Origin: Archangiaceae bacterium
GTDB taxonomy: Bacteria; Myxococcota; Myxococcia; Myxococcales; Myxococcaceae
Length of the DNA stretch: 64,000 bases
Direction: 5' to 3'
NCBI GenBank assembly: GCA_016714225.1
Contig: JADJNS010000012.1
Coordinates: 62,001-126,000 of the forward strand
The notes below the pieces were generated by a model. The model did no database searches, was not told where the DNA came from, and saw only the letters and a list, made by a program, of their open reading frames with translations. Below are positions 55,199 through 63,826 of the stretch, one piece after another. Every line of letters begins with the position of its first letter. Positions within the stretch are counted from its first letter, which is position 1. Both the position numbers and the translations under genes were made by a program.

Positions 55199-56802
55199 CT
55201 AGCCCCTGGAGAGAAAAGAACGACGCGCTCGGCAGCCTGCTCTCTCGCGCCAAAGCGGGCGGAGAGCTCGACCGGCCCGGCTCGCGCGAGCGGGTGTGGA
55301 GAAGCCTGCAGCAGCAGCCTCGGCGCCCCGGCGCGGGGTGGCTGCTCGTGCCCGCCGGTGCGCTGGCCGCGGCGCTGCTCGCGTTCGTGCTGCTGCGCGC
55401 GCCGGTGAAGCCGCCGGCCGCGGCCGGGCCGTTCGCCACGCTCACCCTCGCCGCGGGCGACGTGCAGGCCTCCAGCGGCGCCGAGTGGTCGGCGGCGCGC
55501 GTCGGCCAGCAGCTCGGCGACGGCGCGCAGCTCAAGACCGCGGGCAAGAGCCGGGCGTACACCCGGCTCACCGGCGGCGGAGCGCTGCTGCGCGAAGGCA
55601 CGCGCGCCCGGCTCTCGCGCCAGAAGCTCGCGCTCGAAGACGGCACGCTGGTCGCCGCCGCCACCGCGCCGCTGCACCTCGAGGTGCGGCAGTACGGGGT
55701 CGAGGTCGAGGCCGCGGTATTTCAGCTCGACGCCGCCGCCGATCAGGTGACGCTGCAGGTCGCCGAGGGCAGCGCGCGGGTGCGCGGGCCTTCGACCGAC
55801 GTGACGGTGCGCGCGGGTCAGCGCTGGTCGAGCCGCGACGGCACCGGCCGCGCCGAGCTCTCGAACGCCGACCTCTCGACCGCCCGCGCGCTGGCCGCGG
55901 CGCCCGCCGACGGCGCGGTGCTGCGCATCGCCCGCCCGGTGGGCGCGCTGGTGACCCTCGACGGCGTCGAGCTGGGCACCGCGCCGCTCGAGGTGGCCAC
56001 CGCCCGGGGTGCGCACCAGGTGGGCGCGGCGCAGGGCAGCCTGCGCACCACCATCACCGCCCAGGCGGTGGGCGGGCTCACCCTCATCGAGCTGCCCGCG
56101 CCCGAGCCCAAGCCGCTGCCCGACGTCACCTTCGAGCCGATGGAGAGCCCGCCGGTGGTCGACCCGCGCCCCGCGGCGAAGCTCGAGCCGCCGGCCGACC
56201 CCGGCAAGCGCTACCTGCTCGCGCGCTCGCTGGCGCAGCGCGGCCGCACCGCCGAGGCGCTGGCCCTCTACCAGGGGCTCACCCATTCCGACTCGGGTTG
56301 GGCCGAGCCGTCGCTCTACGAGGTGGGCCGCCTCAACCTGCGCGCGCTGAAGAACCCCGCCGCGGCGCTCGAGGCGTTGGATGCATACCGCGCCCGTTAC
56401 CCGAGAGGCTCGCTGGCCCACGAGGTCGCGCTCTCGTCGATCGAAGCGCAGCTGAAGCTCGGAGCCGGCCCCGCCGCGCTCGAGGCGATGGACGATTTTC
56501 TCGCCCGCTTCCTCGAGAGCGAGCGCCGGGCCGACGTGCGCTTCGTGCGCGCCACCGTGCGCCGCGACCGCGGAGACTGCGCCGGCGCCGCCGCCGACTA
56601 CCTCGAGCTGCTGACCGACCCCGCGCACGCCGACGACGCGCTGTACTTCGCCGCGGTGTGCGAACAGCAGCTCGGCGAAGACGCCGCCGCGCGCCGCCAC
56701 CTCACCGAATACCTGGGGCGCTTTCCCGCTGGCGCCCACCGGGCAGAGGTCACGAAGTTTTTTGAAGGTGGCCACCCGTCGGGAAATTCACGCGCACCAT
56801 GA
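55195..56802 (+). CDS. FecR-like membrane protein with TPR tail, probable anti-sigma partner
   Basis: The 535-residue product has a cytoplasmic N-terminus of about 45 residues, one helix (WLLVPAGALAAALLAFVLLR, about residues 49-68) and a periplasmic FecR-like domain (KTAGKSRAYTRLTGGGALLR, RLSRQKLALEDGTLVAAATA, VQVTVRAG-type strands to about 230). A PEGA-like segment (VGALVTLDGVELGTAPLEVA) and TPR helices (KRYLLARSLAQRGRTAEALA, then RFPAGAHRAEVTKFF) follow. Anti-sigma factors of this FecR type release ECF sigma factors when the envelope signal arrives. It overlaps the sigma gene and the Cys-rich lipoprotein gene. Confidence 0.85.
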   Translation: MTSPWREKNDALGSLLSRAKAGGELDRPGSRERVWRSLQQQPRRPGAGWLLVPAGALAAALLAFVLLRAPVKPPAAAGPFATLTLAAGDVQASSGAEWSAARVGQQLGDGAQLKTAGKSRAYTRLTGGGALLREGTRARLSRQKLALEDGTLVAAATAPLHLEVRQYGVEVEAAVFQLDAAADQVTLQVAEGSARVRGPSTDVTVRAGQRWSSRDGTGRAELSNADLSTARALAAAPADGAVLRIARPVGALVTLDGVELGTAPLEVATARGAHQVGAAQGSLRTTITAQAVGGLTLIELPAPEPKPLPDVTFEPMESPPVVDPRPAAKLEPPADPGKRYLLARSLAQRGRTAEALALYQGLTHSDSGWAEPSLYEVGRLNLRALKNPAAALEALDAYRARYPRGSLAHEVALSSIEAQLKLGAGPAALEAMDDFLARFLESERRADVRFVRATVRRDRGDCAGAAADYLELLTDPAHADDALYFAAVCEQQLGEDAAARRHLTEYLGRFPAGAHRAEVTKFFEGGHPSGNSRAP

Positions 56803-58602
56803 AAGCTTCCGCACTCCACTGTCGTCTCTCGTTCGCCGCCGCGGTGCTCATCTGTTGTGCGTGCATTCGACGCAGCAGGTCGGCTCGAAGTACGTCAAGA
56901 CCGAGAAGATCTCGGCCAGCCAGGGCGGCTCGCTCACCGTCGCCGCGAGCGACAGCCCCGAGCTCGCGGGCGCGAAGCTGGTGATTCCCCCCGGCGCGCT
57001 GGCGGCCGACCAGGAGATCACCCTCGAGCTCGGCTCGGCGCCCATCACGCAGGGCGGCGACAAGGCCGCCGGCCAGGTGGCGCTCTGGGGCCCCTCGGGC
57101 ACCCGCTTCGCCATGCCGGTCGAGATGACGCTCCCCTACACCCCCTGTCAGAGGGTGAGACCGCCGACCGCCTCTTCGTGCAGGGCGTCGAAGACGACGG
57201 CACCCGCTTCGTGGTCGACCGCTCGCTGGTCACCGTCGACACCGAGAGCAGGCTGCTCCGCTTCCAGGTGGTGGGCTTCACCGGCTTTCAGCCCGGCACC
57301 AACACCGCCTGCATGTCGAACAACGACTGCGGCATGGGCCAGACCTGCGTCAACGGCGTGTGCAAGACGCCCGGCTGCAGCGCGCCCAACGGCGGCGCCT
57401 GCCAGTGCACCTCGAACAGCGAGTGTGCGATGGGCCAGGTGTGCACCAACGGCCTGTGCCAGTCGTGCACGTCGACCACGTGCGCGGGTCAGTGCAGCAG
57501 CATCAACCAGTGCCCGATGGGCCAGGCCTGCCTCAACGGTCTGTGCGCGATCTGCTTCCCCAACGCGTGTGCTTCGAGCTGCGGCCCCAACGCGCCCTGC
57601 CCGATGGGCAAGAGCTGCCTGAACGGCGTGTGCCAGTCGCCCGCCTGCGGCCCCAACGCCCCGTGCCCGATGGGCCAGACCTGCAACGCAAACGGTGCGT
57701 GCCAGCCGACCCAGAGCGGCTGCGGCCCGAACGCGCCTTGCGCGATGGGGCAGGTGTGCCTCAACGGCCAGTGCACCACCCAGATGAACCACTGCGGCCC
57801 CAACGCGCTCTGTGCGCAGGGTCAGTACTGCAACGCCAACGGCAGCTGCGTGACGTGCAACCCGATGACCGGGTGCCCGCAGTGCGACGCGAGCCACGTG
57901 TGCAGCACCGGCAAGGTCTGCGTGAACGGCACCTGCCAGACCTGCAGCAACGGCGCCTGCGCGCAGTGCCAGGTCAACGCCGACTGCCCCAACGGCCAGG
58001 CGTGCGTGCAGGGGCGCTGCCAGGCGACCATGACCCAGTGCGGCCCGAACGCGCCGTGCCCGATGGGGCAGGTGTGCACCTCGGCCGGCAGCTGCGTGAG
58101 CAACAACGCCTGCGGGGCGAACAACCTCTGCCCGATGGGTCAGCAGTGCATCAACGGCGTGTGCGGCACCCCCGGCCCGAACGACGCCGGCGTGCAGCAG
58201 TGCAACGCCCAGCTGCCTTGCCCGATGGGCCAGTCGTGCCTCAACGGCATCTGCCGCGCCCAGTCGATTCCCGACGGCGGCAACACGGTGCAGTGCATGA
58301 CGACCGGCGACTGCGCGATGGGCCAGAGCTGCGTGCAGGGCATCTGCCGCACCACCACGGTCCCCGACTCTGGCACCCCCAGCGTGTGCGGCCCCAACTC
58401 GCCGTGCGCGATGGGCCAGAGCTGCGTGATGGGCCAGTGCGTGACCTCGACCCCGCCCGACGCCGGCAGCCCCCAGTGCGGCGGAGTCGTGTGCAGCGGC
58501 ATGAACCAGGTCTGCTACCAGCAGCAGTGCCAGACCCTGGCCTGCTCGGCGCAGCAGCTGTGCCCCGGCAACCTGGTCTGCCAGGCCGGCTTCTGCCACT
58601 GA
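56799..58602 (+). CDS. Cys-rich repeat lipoprotein with ZU5-like N-terminus (two frameshifts)
   Basis: ATG 56799 overlaps the previous stop and starts MKASALHCRLSFAAAVLICC, a lipoprotein-like signal. One-base shifts near 56863 and 57145 interrupt the frame. Residues about 30-130 form a ZU5-like module (LAGAKLVIPPGALAADQEIT, then GPSGTRFAMPVEMTL). From 57300 to 58602 runs an array of short Cys modules with the pattern C-G-P-N-A-P-C-P-M-G-Q-x-C-x-N-G-x-C, about 35 bases to 60 bases apart, spaced by Asp-Ala-Gly bits. It resembles surface proteins of myxobacteria with many disulphides. Last gene of the ECF chain. Confidence 0.75.
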
Positions 58603-58628
58603 GCCTCTAGGCTTCTCTTGTACCGGTG

Positions 58629-58674
58629 ACCGGGCGGGCCTTCGCGAAGCGCGAGGGTCCGCCCGGTTTGTTTT
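58629..58674 (+). terminator. Strong intrinsic terminator after the ECF operon
   Basis: ACCGGGCGGGCC (58629-58640) pairs with GGTCCGCCCGGT (58656-58667) with one G-T pair, around a 15-base loop, and a TTTGTTTT tract follows (58667-58674). It lies 26 bases after the operon's last stop codon. Confidence 0.85.
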
Positions 58675-58683
58675 GGGGTGCGC

Positions 58684-58689
58684 TATCTG
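58684..58689 (+). promoter_or_regulatory. Candidate -10 element TATCTG before the GFA-like gene
   Basis: TATCTG ends 7 nt before ATG 58697. It lies directly after the upstream terminator, so the gene needs a promoter of its own here. Confidence 0.45.
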
Positions 58690-58696
58690 CAACCCC

Positions 58697-59164
58697 ATGA
58701 CTCTCGAAGGTGGCTGTGCCTGCGGAGCAGTGCGCTACCGGCTCAAGCGCGCGCCGATGAGGGTGCACTGCTGTCACTGCACCCGCTGCCAACGCCATAC
58801 CGGCAGCGCGTTCGTGCTGAACGCCATCATCGAAGGCGACGAGCTCGAGCTGCTGCAGGGCTCGCCGTCGCCCACCGAGGTCGCGAGCGAGAGCGGCCGC
58901 CCGCACGACATCTACCGCTGCCCGCGCTGCCTCACCGCGGTGTGGAGCGACTACGGCCGTCGCCCCAACTACCGCTTCGTGCGGGTGGGCACGCTCGACA
59001 CGCCGGCCGCGCTGCCGCCCGACGTGCACATCTTCGTGCGCTCCAAGCTGCCGTGGGTGCAGCTGCCGCCGGGTGTGCCCGCGTTCGACACGTTCTACCC
59101 GAAGCTCGAAGACGTCTGGCCGCCCGAGGTGCTCGCCCGTCGTGAGCGCGCGCTCAGGCAGTGA
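58697..59164 (+). CDS. GFA/CENP-V-type zinc protein
   Basis: The 155-residue product has the zinc-binding GFA fold: GGCACGAVRY (residues 5-14), HCCHCTRCQRHTGSAF (about 28-43) and YRCPRCLTAVWSDYG (about 74-88). The family includes glutathione-dependent formaldehyde-activating enzymes, but most members lack a proven activity. No adjacent alcohol dehydrogenase is present, so a detoxification role is not supported by context. Confidence 0.88.
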   Translation: MTLEGGCACGAVRYRLKRAPMRVHCCHCTRCQRHTGSAFVLNAIIEGDELELLQGSPSPTEVASESGRPHDIYRCPRCLTAVWSDYGRRPNYRFVRVGTLDTPAALPPDVHIFVRSKLPWVQLPPGVPAFDTFYPKLEDVWPPEVLARRERALRQ

Positions 59165-59168
59165 GCGC

Positions 59169-60449
59169 TCAGGGCGTGCAACGCTCGAGGCGGTGAATGG
59201 CGTGCCCGGCGATGTCGGTGAAGTACAGCGCGCCGTCGGGGCCGAAGGTCACGCTCCCGTAGCTCTGCAGGCGCGACGCCACGTCCTGGGTGCCGCCGTC
59301 TGACGCGATGCGAATCAACGCGCCGCCACCGTCGGCAGTGATGGAGCTGCCGTAGAGGAAGTCGCCCCACGCTCCGGTCGGGCTGGGAGACGCCGCGAGG
59401 TCGACCACCTTCACGTCGGTGACGAGCGCCGTGGCCTGCAGGCCCGCGTCGACGCGCCACACGCCCACCGAGGCGTCGGGCGTGTAGACACCATCGAGGA
59501 GCGTGCTCAGATAGAGATCATTACCGAGCGTGCCGCCGTGCCCGAACGCGAAGCCCTGCACCGCGCCGACCGGCCCGGTGCTGCTGATGGCGCGGACCAC
59601 GGTGTAGCTCGAGCTTCCCGGCATCCAGCGCAGCAGCCCGCTCGGGTTGGGAGGGCCGGTATCGACCTCCTGCTCGCGCGCGGTGAAGTAGAGCCCCTCG
59701 GCGAAGGTCCCCGAGTTGACGTACTCGAGTCGGCCCACCTCGCATGCGTTGAGGGCATCGCTCACCACACCGTTGGTCGAGACCAGCAGCTGGTCGCCAC
59801 TGCGAGCGCCGAACTCGTCGGAGTCTTCCGTGCCCATGTACGCGGCGGGAGAACCGCCGTCGGTCGATGGGGCGAAGGCGACCCACCCGGGGCCTGCCAG
59901 CCGCGAGTCGCTCACGAAGGTGGTGAAGGTGCCGTTGGCCTCGAGCCTGAGAATGGTACCCGCCGTGGTGCCTCCCGACAGCCACGAGCTCGAGTTCGCG
60001 ACGTACAGCAGCCCGCCGGGGCCGAACGTCAGCCCCACCGGGTCGATCAGCGGCGCGCCCGCGTGGACGGTGACGATGCGCGTGCTGGGCAAGGTGGCCA
60101 GCAGGCCGCCGTCGTGTGGGGCGCACGGGGGAAGGGCGCCGCCGCCCTGACCGCCCGTTCCGCCTCCAGCGCCGCCGCCCGCGGTCGAGCCGCCGCCCGC
60201 GGTCGAGCCACCGCCGGTCGAGCCGCCGCCGGTCGAGCCGCCGCCGGTCGAGCCACCGCCGGTCGAGCCGCCACCGGTCGAGCCACCGCCGGTCGAGCCG
60301 CCACCGGTCGAGCCGCCACCGGTCGAGCCGCCACCATGACCACCGGCGATAACACCGCCGCCGGTGCCTCCGTCATTCAGGCCGATGTTCGGGTCGCAGT
60401 TGCAGGCACCCAAGCACACCAACACGCTCAACCACGGGAGCAGGCGCAT
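59169..60449 (-). CDS. Lipoprotein with Gly-Ser repeat linker and NHL/SMP-like propeller
   Basis: The 426-residue protein has a lipoprotein signal (MRLLPWLSVLVCLGACNCDP; lipobox LGAC). A flexible linker of GGGST repeats follows, encoded by a 15-bp minisatellite, then a propeller-like domain: DPVGLTFGPGGLLYVANSSS, RLAGPGWVAFAP, and near the end YGSVTFGPDGALYFTDIAGH. This resembles gluconolactonase/NHL-type six-bladed propellers with no clear catalytic residues. The long linker should hold the domain away from the cell surface. TAAAGT lies 6 nt before the ATG. Confidence 0.8.
   Translation of the reverse strand: MRLLPWLSVLVCLGACNCDPNIGLNDGGTGGGVIAGGHGGGSTGGGSTGGGSTGGGSTGGGSTGGGSTGGGSTGGGSTGGGSTAGGGSTAGGGAGGGTGGQGGGALPPCAPHDGGLLATLPSTRIVTVHAGAPLIDPVGLTFGPGGLLYVANSSSWLSGGTTAGTILRLEANGTFTTFVSDSRLAGPGWVAFAPSTDGGSPAAYMGTEDSDEFGARSGDQLLVSTNGVVSDALNACEVGRLEYVNSGTFAEGLYFTAREQEVDTGPPNPSGLLRWMPGSSSYTVVRAISSTGPVGAVQGFAFGHGGTLGNDLYLSTLLDGVYTPDASVGVWRVDAGLQATALVTDVKVVDLAASPSPTGAWGDFLYGSSITADGGGALIRIASDGGTQDVASRLQSYGSVTFGPDGALYFTDIAGHAIHRLERCTP
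60201..60335 (-). repeat. 15-bp minisatellite, nine copies, coding for GGGST
   Basis: Nine tandem copies of GGTCGAGCC[AG]CC[AG]CC (plus strand) are flanked by two degenerate 18-bp units (about 60183-60200). All copies keep the frame, and the silent A/G differences within units show some age. Confidence 0.9.
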
Positions 60450-60455
60450 TGGCCC

Positions 60456-60461
60456 ACTTTA
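60456..60461 (-). promoter_or_regulatory. Candidate -10 element TAAAGT before the propeller lipoprotein gene
   Basis: TAAAGT ends 6 nt before the ATG at 60449 in the 26-base gap after the ABC transporter gene, which is a very short promoter region. Confidence 0.4.
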
Positions 60462-60475
60462 GCCGTGGCCGCCGC

Positions 60476-62311
60476 TCAAGCGACCGCGAACTGCCGCTCG
60501 ACCAGGCGCCGGTAAATGCCTTCTTGCGACACCAGCGCGTCGTGGCTGCCCACTTGCGCGACCTTGCCGGCGTCGAGCACCACCACCCGGTTGGCGTCTT
60601 TCACCGTCGACAGCCGGTGGGCGATCACCAGCGTGGTGCGGCCCTGCATCAGCCGGTCGAGCGCCTCGCGCACCAGGTGCTCGCTCTCGGCGTCGAGCGC
60701 CGAGGTCGCCTCGTCGAGAATGAGCAGCTTGGGGTTCTTGAGCAGCGCGCGCGCGATGGCCACCCGCTGCTTCTGCCCGCCCGACAGCCGCACGCCGCGC
60801 TCGCCCACCAGCGTCTGGTACCCCTCGGGGAAGGCGGTGACGAAGGTGTGCGCGTTGGCCAGCTTCGCCGCGGCGATCACCTCGTCCTCGGTCGCCTCGG
60901 GGCGGCCATAGCGAATGTTCTCGGCCACCGAGGTCGAGAAGAGCAGCGGCTCTTGGGCCACCACGCCGATCTGCCGGCGCAGCCAGTGCGGCTCGAGCGC
61001 GGTGAGCGGGTGGCCGTCGAGCAGCACCCGGCCGGCCACCGGGTCGTAGAGGCGGTAGAGCATCGAGGCCACCGTCGACTTGCCCGCGCCCGACGGCCCG
61101 ACCAGCGCCACCACCTCGCCCGGCTTGAGCTCGAGGTCGAAGCCCTTCAGCACCGGAACATCGAGCCGCGACGGGTACGCGAACTCGACGTGCTCCCACT
61201 TCACGTGCCCGGCGACGCGCGGCAGCGTCGTGCCGCCCTCGGCGTTCACCGCCGGCTTGCGGTCGATCAGCTCGAAGATGCGCTCGGCGGCGCCCGCCGC
61301 CTGGTTGTACGCCGGCCACAGCTCCGAGAGCGCGCCCAGCGAGAACGCCATCTGCATGGTGTACATGAGAAACGCGGTGAGCTCGTCGACGCTGAGCTCG
61401 TGCGCCACCACCTGCCGGCCGCCGTACCAGAACACCAGCGCGCCCGCGGCGTACGCGCCGAACGAGGCTACCCCCATGAAGGTGGCGCCCATGAAGGTGC
61501 GCTTCTTGGCGATCTGAAACGACTCTTCGGTGGCGGCGGCGTAGCGGGCGACCTCGCGGTGCTCGGCGTCGAAGCTGCGCACGGTGCGAATGCCCGAGAG
61601 CGACTCTTCGGCGACCGCGCTGGCGCGCGCGAGCGCGTCTTGGGTCTCTTTGGCCAGCTTGCGCACCCGGCGGCCGTAGGCCACCGCGCCCAGCGCCACC
61701 GGAGGCACCACCGCCAGCATCAGCAGGGTCAGCGTGCGCGAGGTGTAGAACAGCATCGCCAGCGTGCCGGCGCCCAGCGCGATGCTGCGCAGGCCCATCG
61801 AGATGTTCGCCGAGACGGCGGTCTGCAGCACCGTGGTGTCGCTGCTCAGCCGGCTGGTGAGGTCGCCGGTCTTCTGCCCGTCGAAGAAGCCGATCTCTTG
61901 CGTGACGAGCGTCTGGAAGAGCCGGGCGCGCAGGCGGGTCACCACCCGCTCGCCCACGGTCATGAACAGGTAGTAGCGAATCGCCATCGCCACGCCCTGC
62001 ACCGCGAAGATGATCACCAGGTAGGTCGACAGGGTGTCGATGCGCTCTTTCGAGGTGCCGCCCAGCGCCTCGCGGCGCGGGGGGCGGCCGGGGGGCCCCG
62101 GGGCGCCGCCGCGCCGGCGGGGGCGGGCCGGCGCGCCGCGGATGATCAGCTGAACGCCGCGGGGAAAGGCGAGGTTCGCGCCCGCCGCCACCATCAAGAA
62201 GACCGTCGCCACCGCCAGCTTGCCGGCCTCGGGCTTCGCCAGCGCGATGATGCGGCGCAGCGTCACGCTGAACGGCGGTCTCTTCTTCTTCTCTTCGGGC
62301 TTCTTTTCCAT
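60476..62311 (-). CDS. ABC transporter, fused permease/ATPase (MsbA/ABCB type)
   Basis: The 611-residue half-transporter has six predicted helices (residues about 30-320) and an ATPase with Walker A GPSGAGKST, Q-loop VVAQEPLLFSTS, signature LSGGQKQR, Walker B LLILDEATSALD and the switch His in VIAHRLSTV. It would work as a homodimeric exporter of lipids, drugs or peptides. The first extracytoplasmic loop (about residues 55-87) reads GAPARPRRRGGAPGPPGRPP and is encoded by a G/C homopolymer stretch at 62065-62150 that looks corrupted. Confidence 0.9.
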   Translation of the reverse strand: MEKKPEEKKKRPPFSVTLRRIIALAKPEAGKLAVATVFLMVAAGANLAFPRGVQLIIRGAPARPRRRGGAPGPPGRPPRREALGGTSKERIDTLSTYLVIIFAVQGVAMAIRYYLFMTVGERVVTRLRARLFQTLVTQEIGFFDGQKTGDLTSRLSSDTTVLQTAVSANISMGLRSIALGAGTLAMLFYTSRTLTLLMLAVVPPVALGAVAYGRRVRKLAKETQDALARASAVAEESLSGIRTVRSFDAEHREVARYAAATEESFQIAKKRTFMGATFMGVASFGAYAAGALVFWYGGRQVVAHELSVDELTAFLMYTMQMAFSLGALSELWPAYNQAAGAAERIFELIDRKPAVNAEGGTTLPRVAGHVKWEHVEFAYPSRLDVPVLKGFDLELKPGEVVALVGPSGAGKSTVASMLYRLYDPVAGRVLLDGHPLTALEPHWLRRQIGVVAQEPLLFSTSVAENIRYGRPEATEDEVIAAAKLANAHTFVTAFPEGYQTLVGERGVRLSGGQKQRVAIARALLKNPKLLILDEATSALDAESEHLVREALDRLMQGRTTLVIAHRLSTVKDANRVVVLDAGKVAQVGSHDALVSQEGIYRRLVERQFAVA

Positions 62312-62403
62312 CTTCAGCGGGCGAGGTTAACCCCCGCTCTGTGGAGGTGCCTGTGAAGAAGTGTCAGCGCGAGGAATTCAGCGGGCATCGGCACATCCAC
62401 GGG

Positions 62404-62409
62404 TAGACT
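62404..62409 (+). promoter_or_regulatory. Candidate -10 element TAGACT before the first PilT-like gene
   Basis: TAGACT ends 10 nt before ATG 62420. Confidence 0.4.
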
Positions 62410-62419
62410 CTCGGGCCGC

Positions 62420-63826
62420 ATGTCGACTGCCGAAGCCCAGCTCCTGGGCCGCATCGCGATCCACTACAAGCTGGTCACTGCCGAGAAGCTCCAGGAGGCG
62501 GTGCAGCGCCAGGCCGCCATGAACGACCCGAGAAAGAAGCTCGGCGAGATCATGCTGGAGATGAGGCTCATCACCCCCGAGCAGCTCACCTGGCTGCTCA
62601 ACGCGCAGGCTCAGATGGCCAAGCGCGGCACGCCGGGTGCCGCAGCCGCCGCTCCCGCCGCCGCGCCTGCTGCTGCGTCAGCGCCCCAACCGGCGGCGGC
62701 CGCTGCGCCGCCAGCACCGGCGCCTTCGCAGCCGCAGGGCTACGTGGCTCCGGCGGCGCGCGCGCAGACGGTGGCGAACAGCAAGCTGCCGCCGCTCGAG
62801 GCGATTCTCTCGCGCGCGGTCGACGCCAAGGCCAGCGACGTGCACATTCACGCCGGAGCCGCCCTGCAGATGCGGGTGGGCGGCACGCTGCGCGAGCTCA
62901 AGCTCGGCGTGATCGACGCAGCCGGCACCGAGCAGCTGTTGTTCGCCGCGCTCGACGAGCAGCAGAAGGCCGCGCTGCGCGAGCACAACGATCTCGACTT
63001 CGCCATTCAGCTGCCCAACGGCCGCTTTCGCGCCAACATCTACCGGCAACAGCGCGGGTGGGACGGCGTGTTTCGCCCGGTGCCGGCGACCCCGCCCACG
63101 CTCGAAGACCTGGGGCTGCCCAAGACGCTCGAGCGGCTCACCCAGTGGCACCAGGGCCTGGTGCTGATCACCGGGCCCGCGGGCTGCGGCAAGAGCTCGA
63201 CGCTCGCGGCGCTGGTGAACATGGTCAACGAGACGCGCAAAGACCACATCATCACCGTCGAAGACCCGATCGAGTTCGTGCACGCCTCGAAGGGCTGCGT
63301 GGTGAACCAGCGGCAGGCGGGCAAGCACACCCTGAGCTTCGCCAACGCGCTGCGCGCGGCGCTGCGCGAAGACCCCGACGTGATCGTGATCGGTGAGCTG
63401 CGAGATCTCGAGACCATCGCGCTGGCCATCACCGCCGCCGAGACGGGCCACCTGGTGCTCGCCACGCTGCACACCAACTCGGCGATTCGCACCATCAACC
63501 GCATTCTCGACGTGTTCCCGCCCAAGCAGCAGTCGCAGATTCGGGCGATGGTGAGCGAGTCGCTCAAGGCGATCGTCAGCCAGCGCCTGGTGCCCACGGT
63601 CGACGGCAACCGCCGGGTGCCCGCGCTCGAGACGCTGTTCGTGAAGCCCTCGGTGTCGAACCTGATTCGCGACGAGAAGACGTTTCAGATTCGCAGCGTG
63701 ATGCAGACCGGCCGCAGCGAGGGCATGGCGCTGCTCGACGACTCGCTGCTCGACCTGGTGAAGGCCGGCACCATCAACAAAGAGACCGCGCGTCGCTTCT
63801 GCGACGACCCCAAGAGGTTCGTCTAA
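62420..63826 (+). CDS. PilT/PilU-like type IV pilus retraction ATPase with N-terminal extension
   Basis: The 468-residue protein has an extra N-terminal helical domain (residues 1-65, ILLGRIAIHYKLVTAEKLQE-like, as in the N-terminal domain of PilB/GspE) and an Ala/Pro linker. The PilT core follows: AILSRAVDAKASDVHIHAGA, Walker A ITGPAGCGKSSTLAAL (about residue 252), the Asp box VEDPIEFVH, Walker B PDVIVIGELRD, and the His box ATLHTNSAIRTINRI. It should power pilus retraction from the inner membrane face. A second PilT-like gene starts in a TAATG overlap. Confidence 0.9.
   Translation: MSTAEAQLLGRIAIHYKLVTAEKLQEAVQRQAAMNDPRKKLGEIMLEMRLITPEQLTWLLNAQAQMAKRGTPGAAAAAPAAAPAAASAPQPAAAAAPPAPAPSQPQGYVAPAARAQTVANSKLPPLEAILSRAVDAKASDVHIHAGAALQMRVGGTLRELKLGVIDAAGTEQLLFAALDEQQKAALREHNDLDFAIQLPNGRFRANIYRQQRGWDGVFRPVPATPPTLEDLGLPKTLERLTQWHQGLVLITGPAGCGKSSTLAALVNMVNETRKDHIITVEDPIEFVHASKGCVVNQRQAGKHTLSFANALRAALREDPDVIVIGELRDLETIALAITAAETGHLVLATLHTNSAIRTINRILDVFPPKQQSQIRAMVSESLKAIVSQRLVPTVDGNRRVPALETLFVKPSVSNLIRDEKTFQIRSVMQTGRSEGMALLDDSLLDLVKAGTINKETARRFCDDPKRFV

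Noticed and set aside
60183..60335. Regular tandem repeats that could suggest a CRISPR array
   Set aside because: Units are 15 bp with no spacers, keep one reading frame and encode a Gly-Ser linker; no cas genes are nearby.
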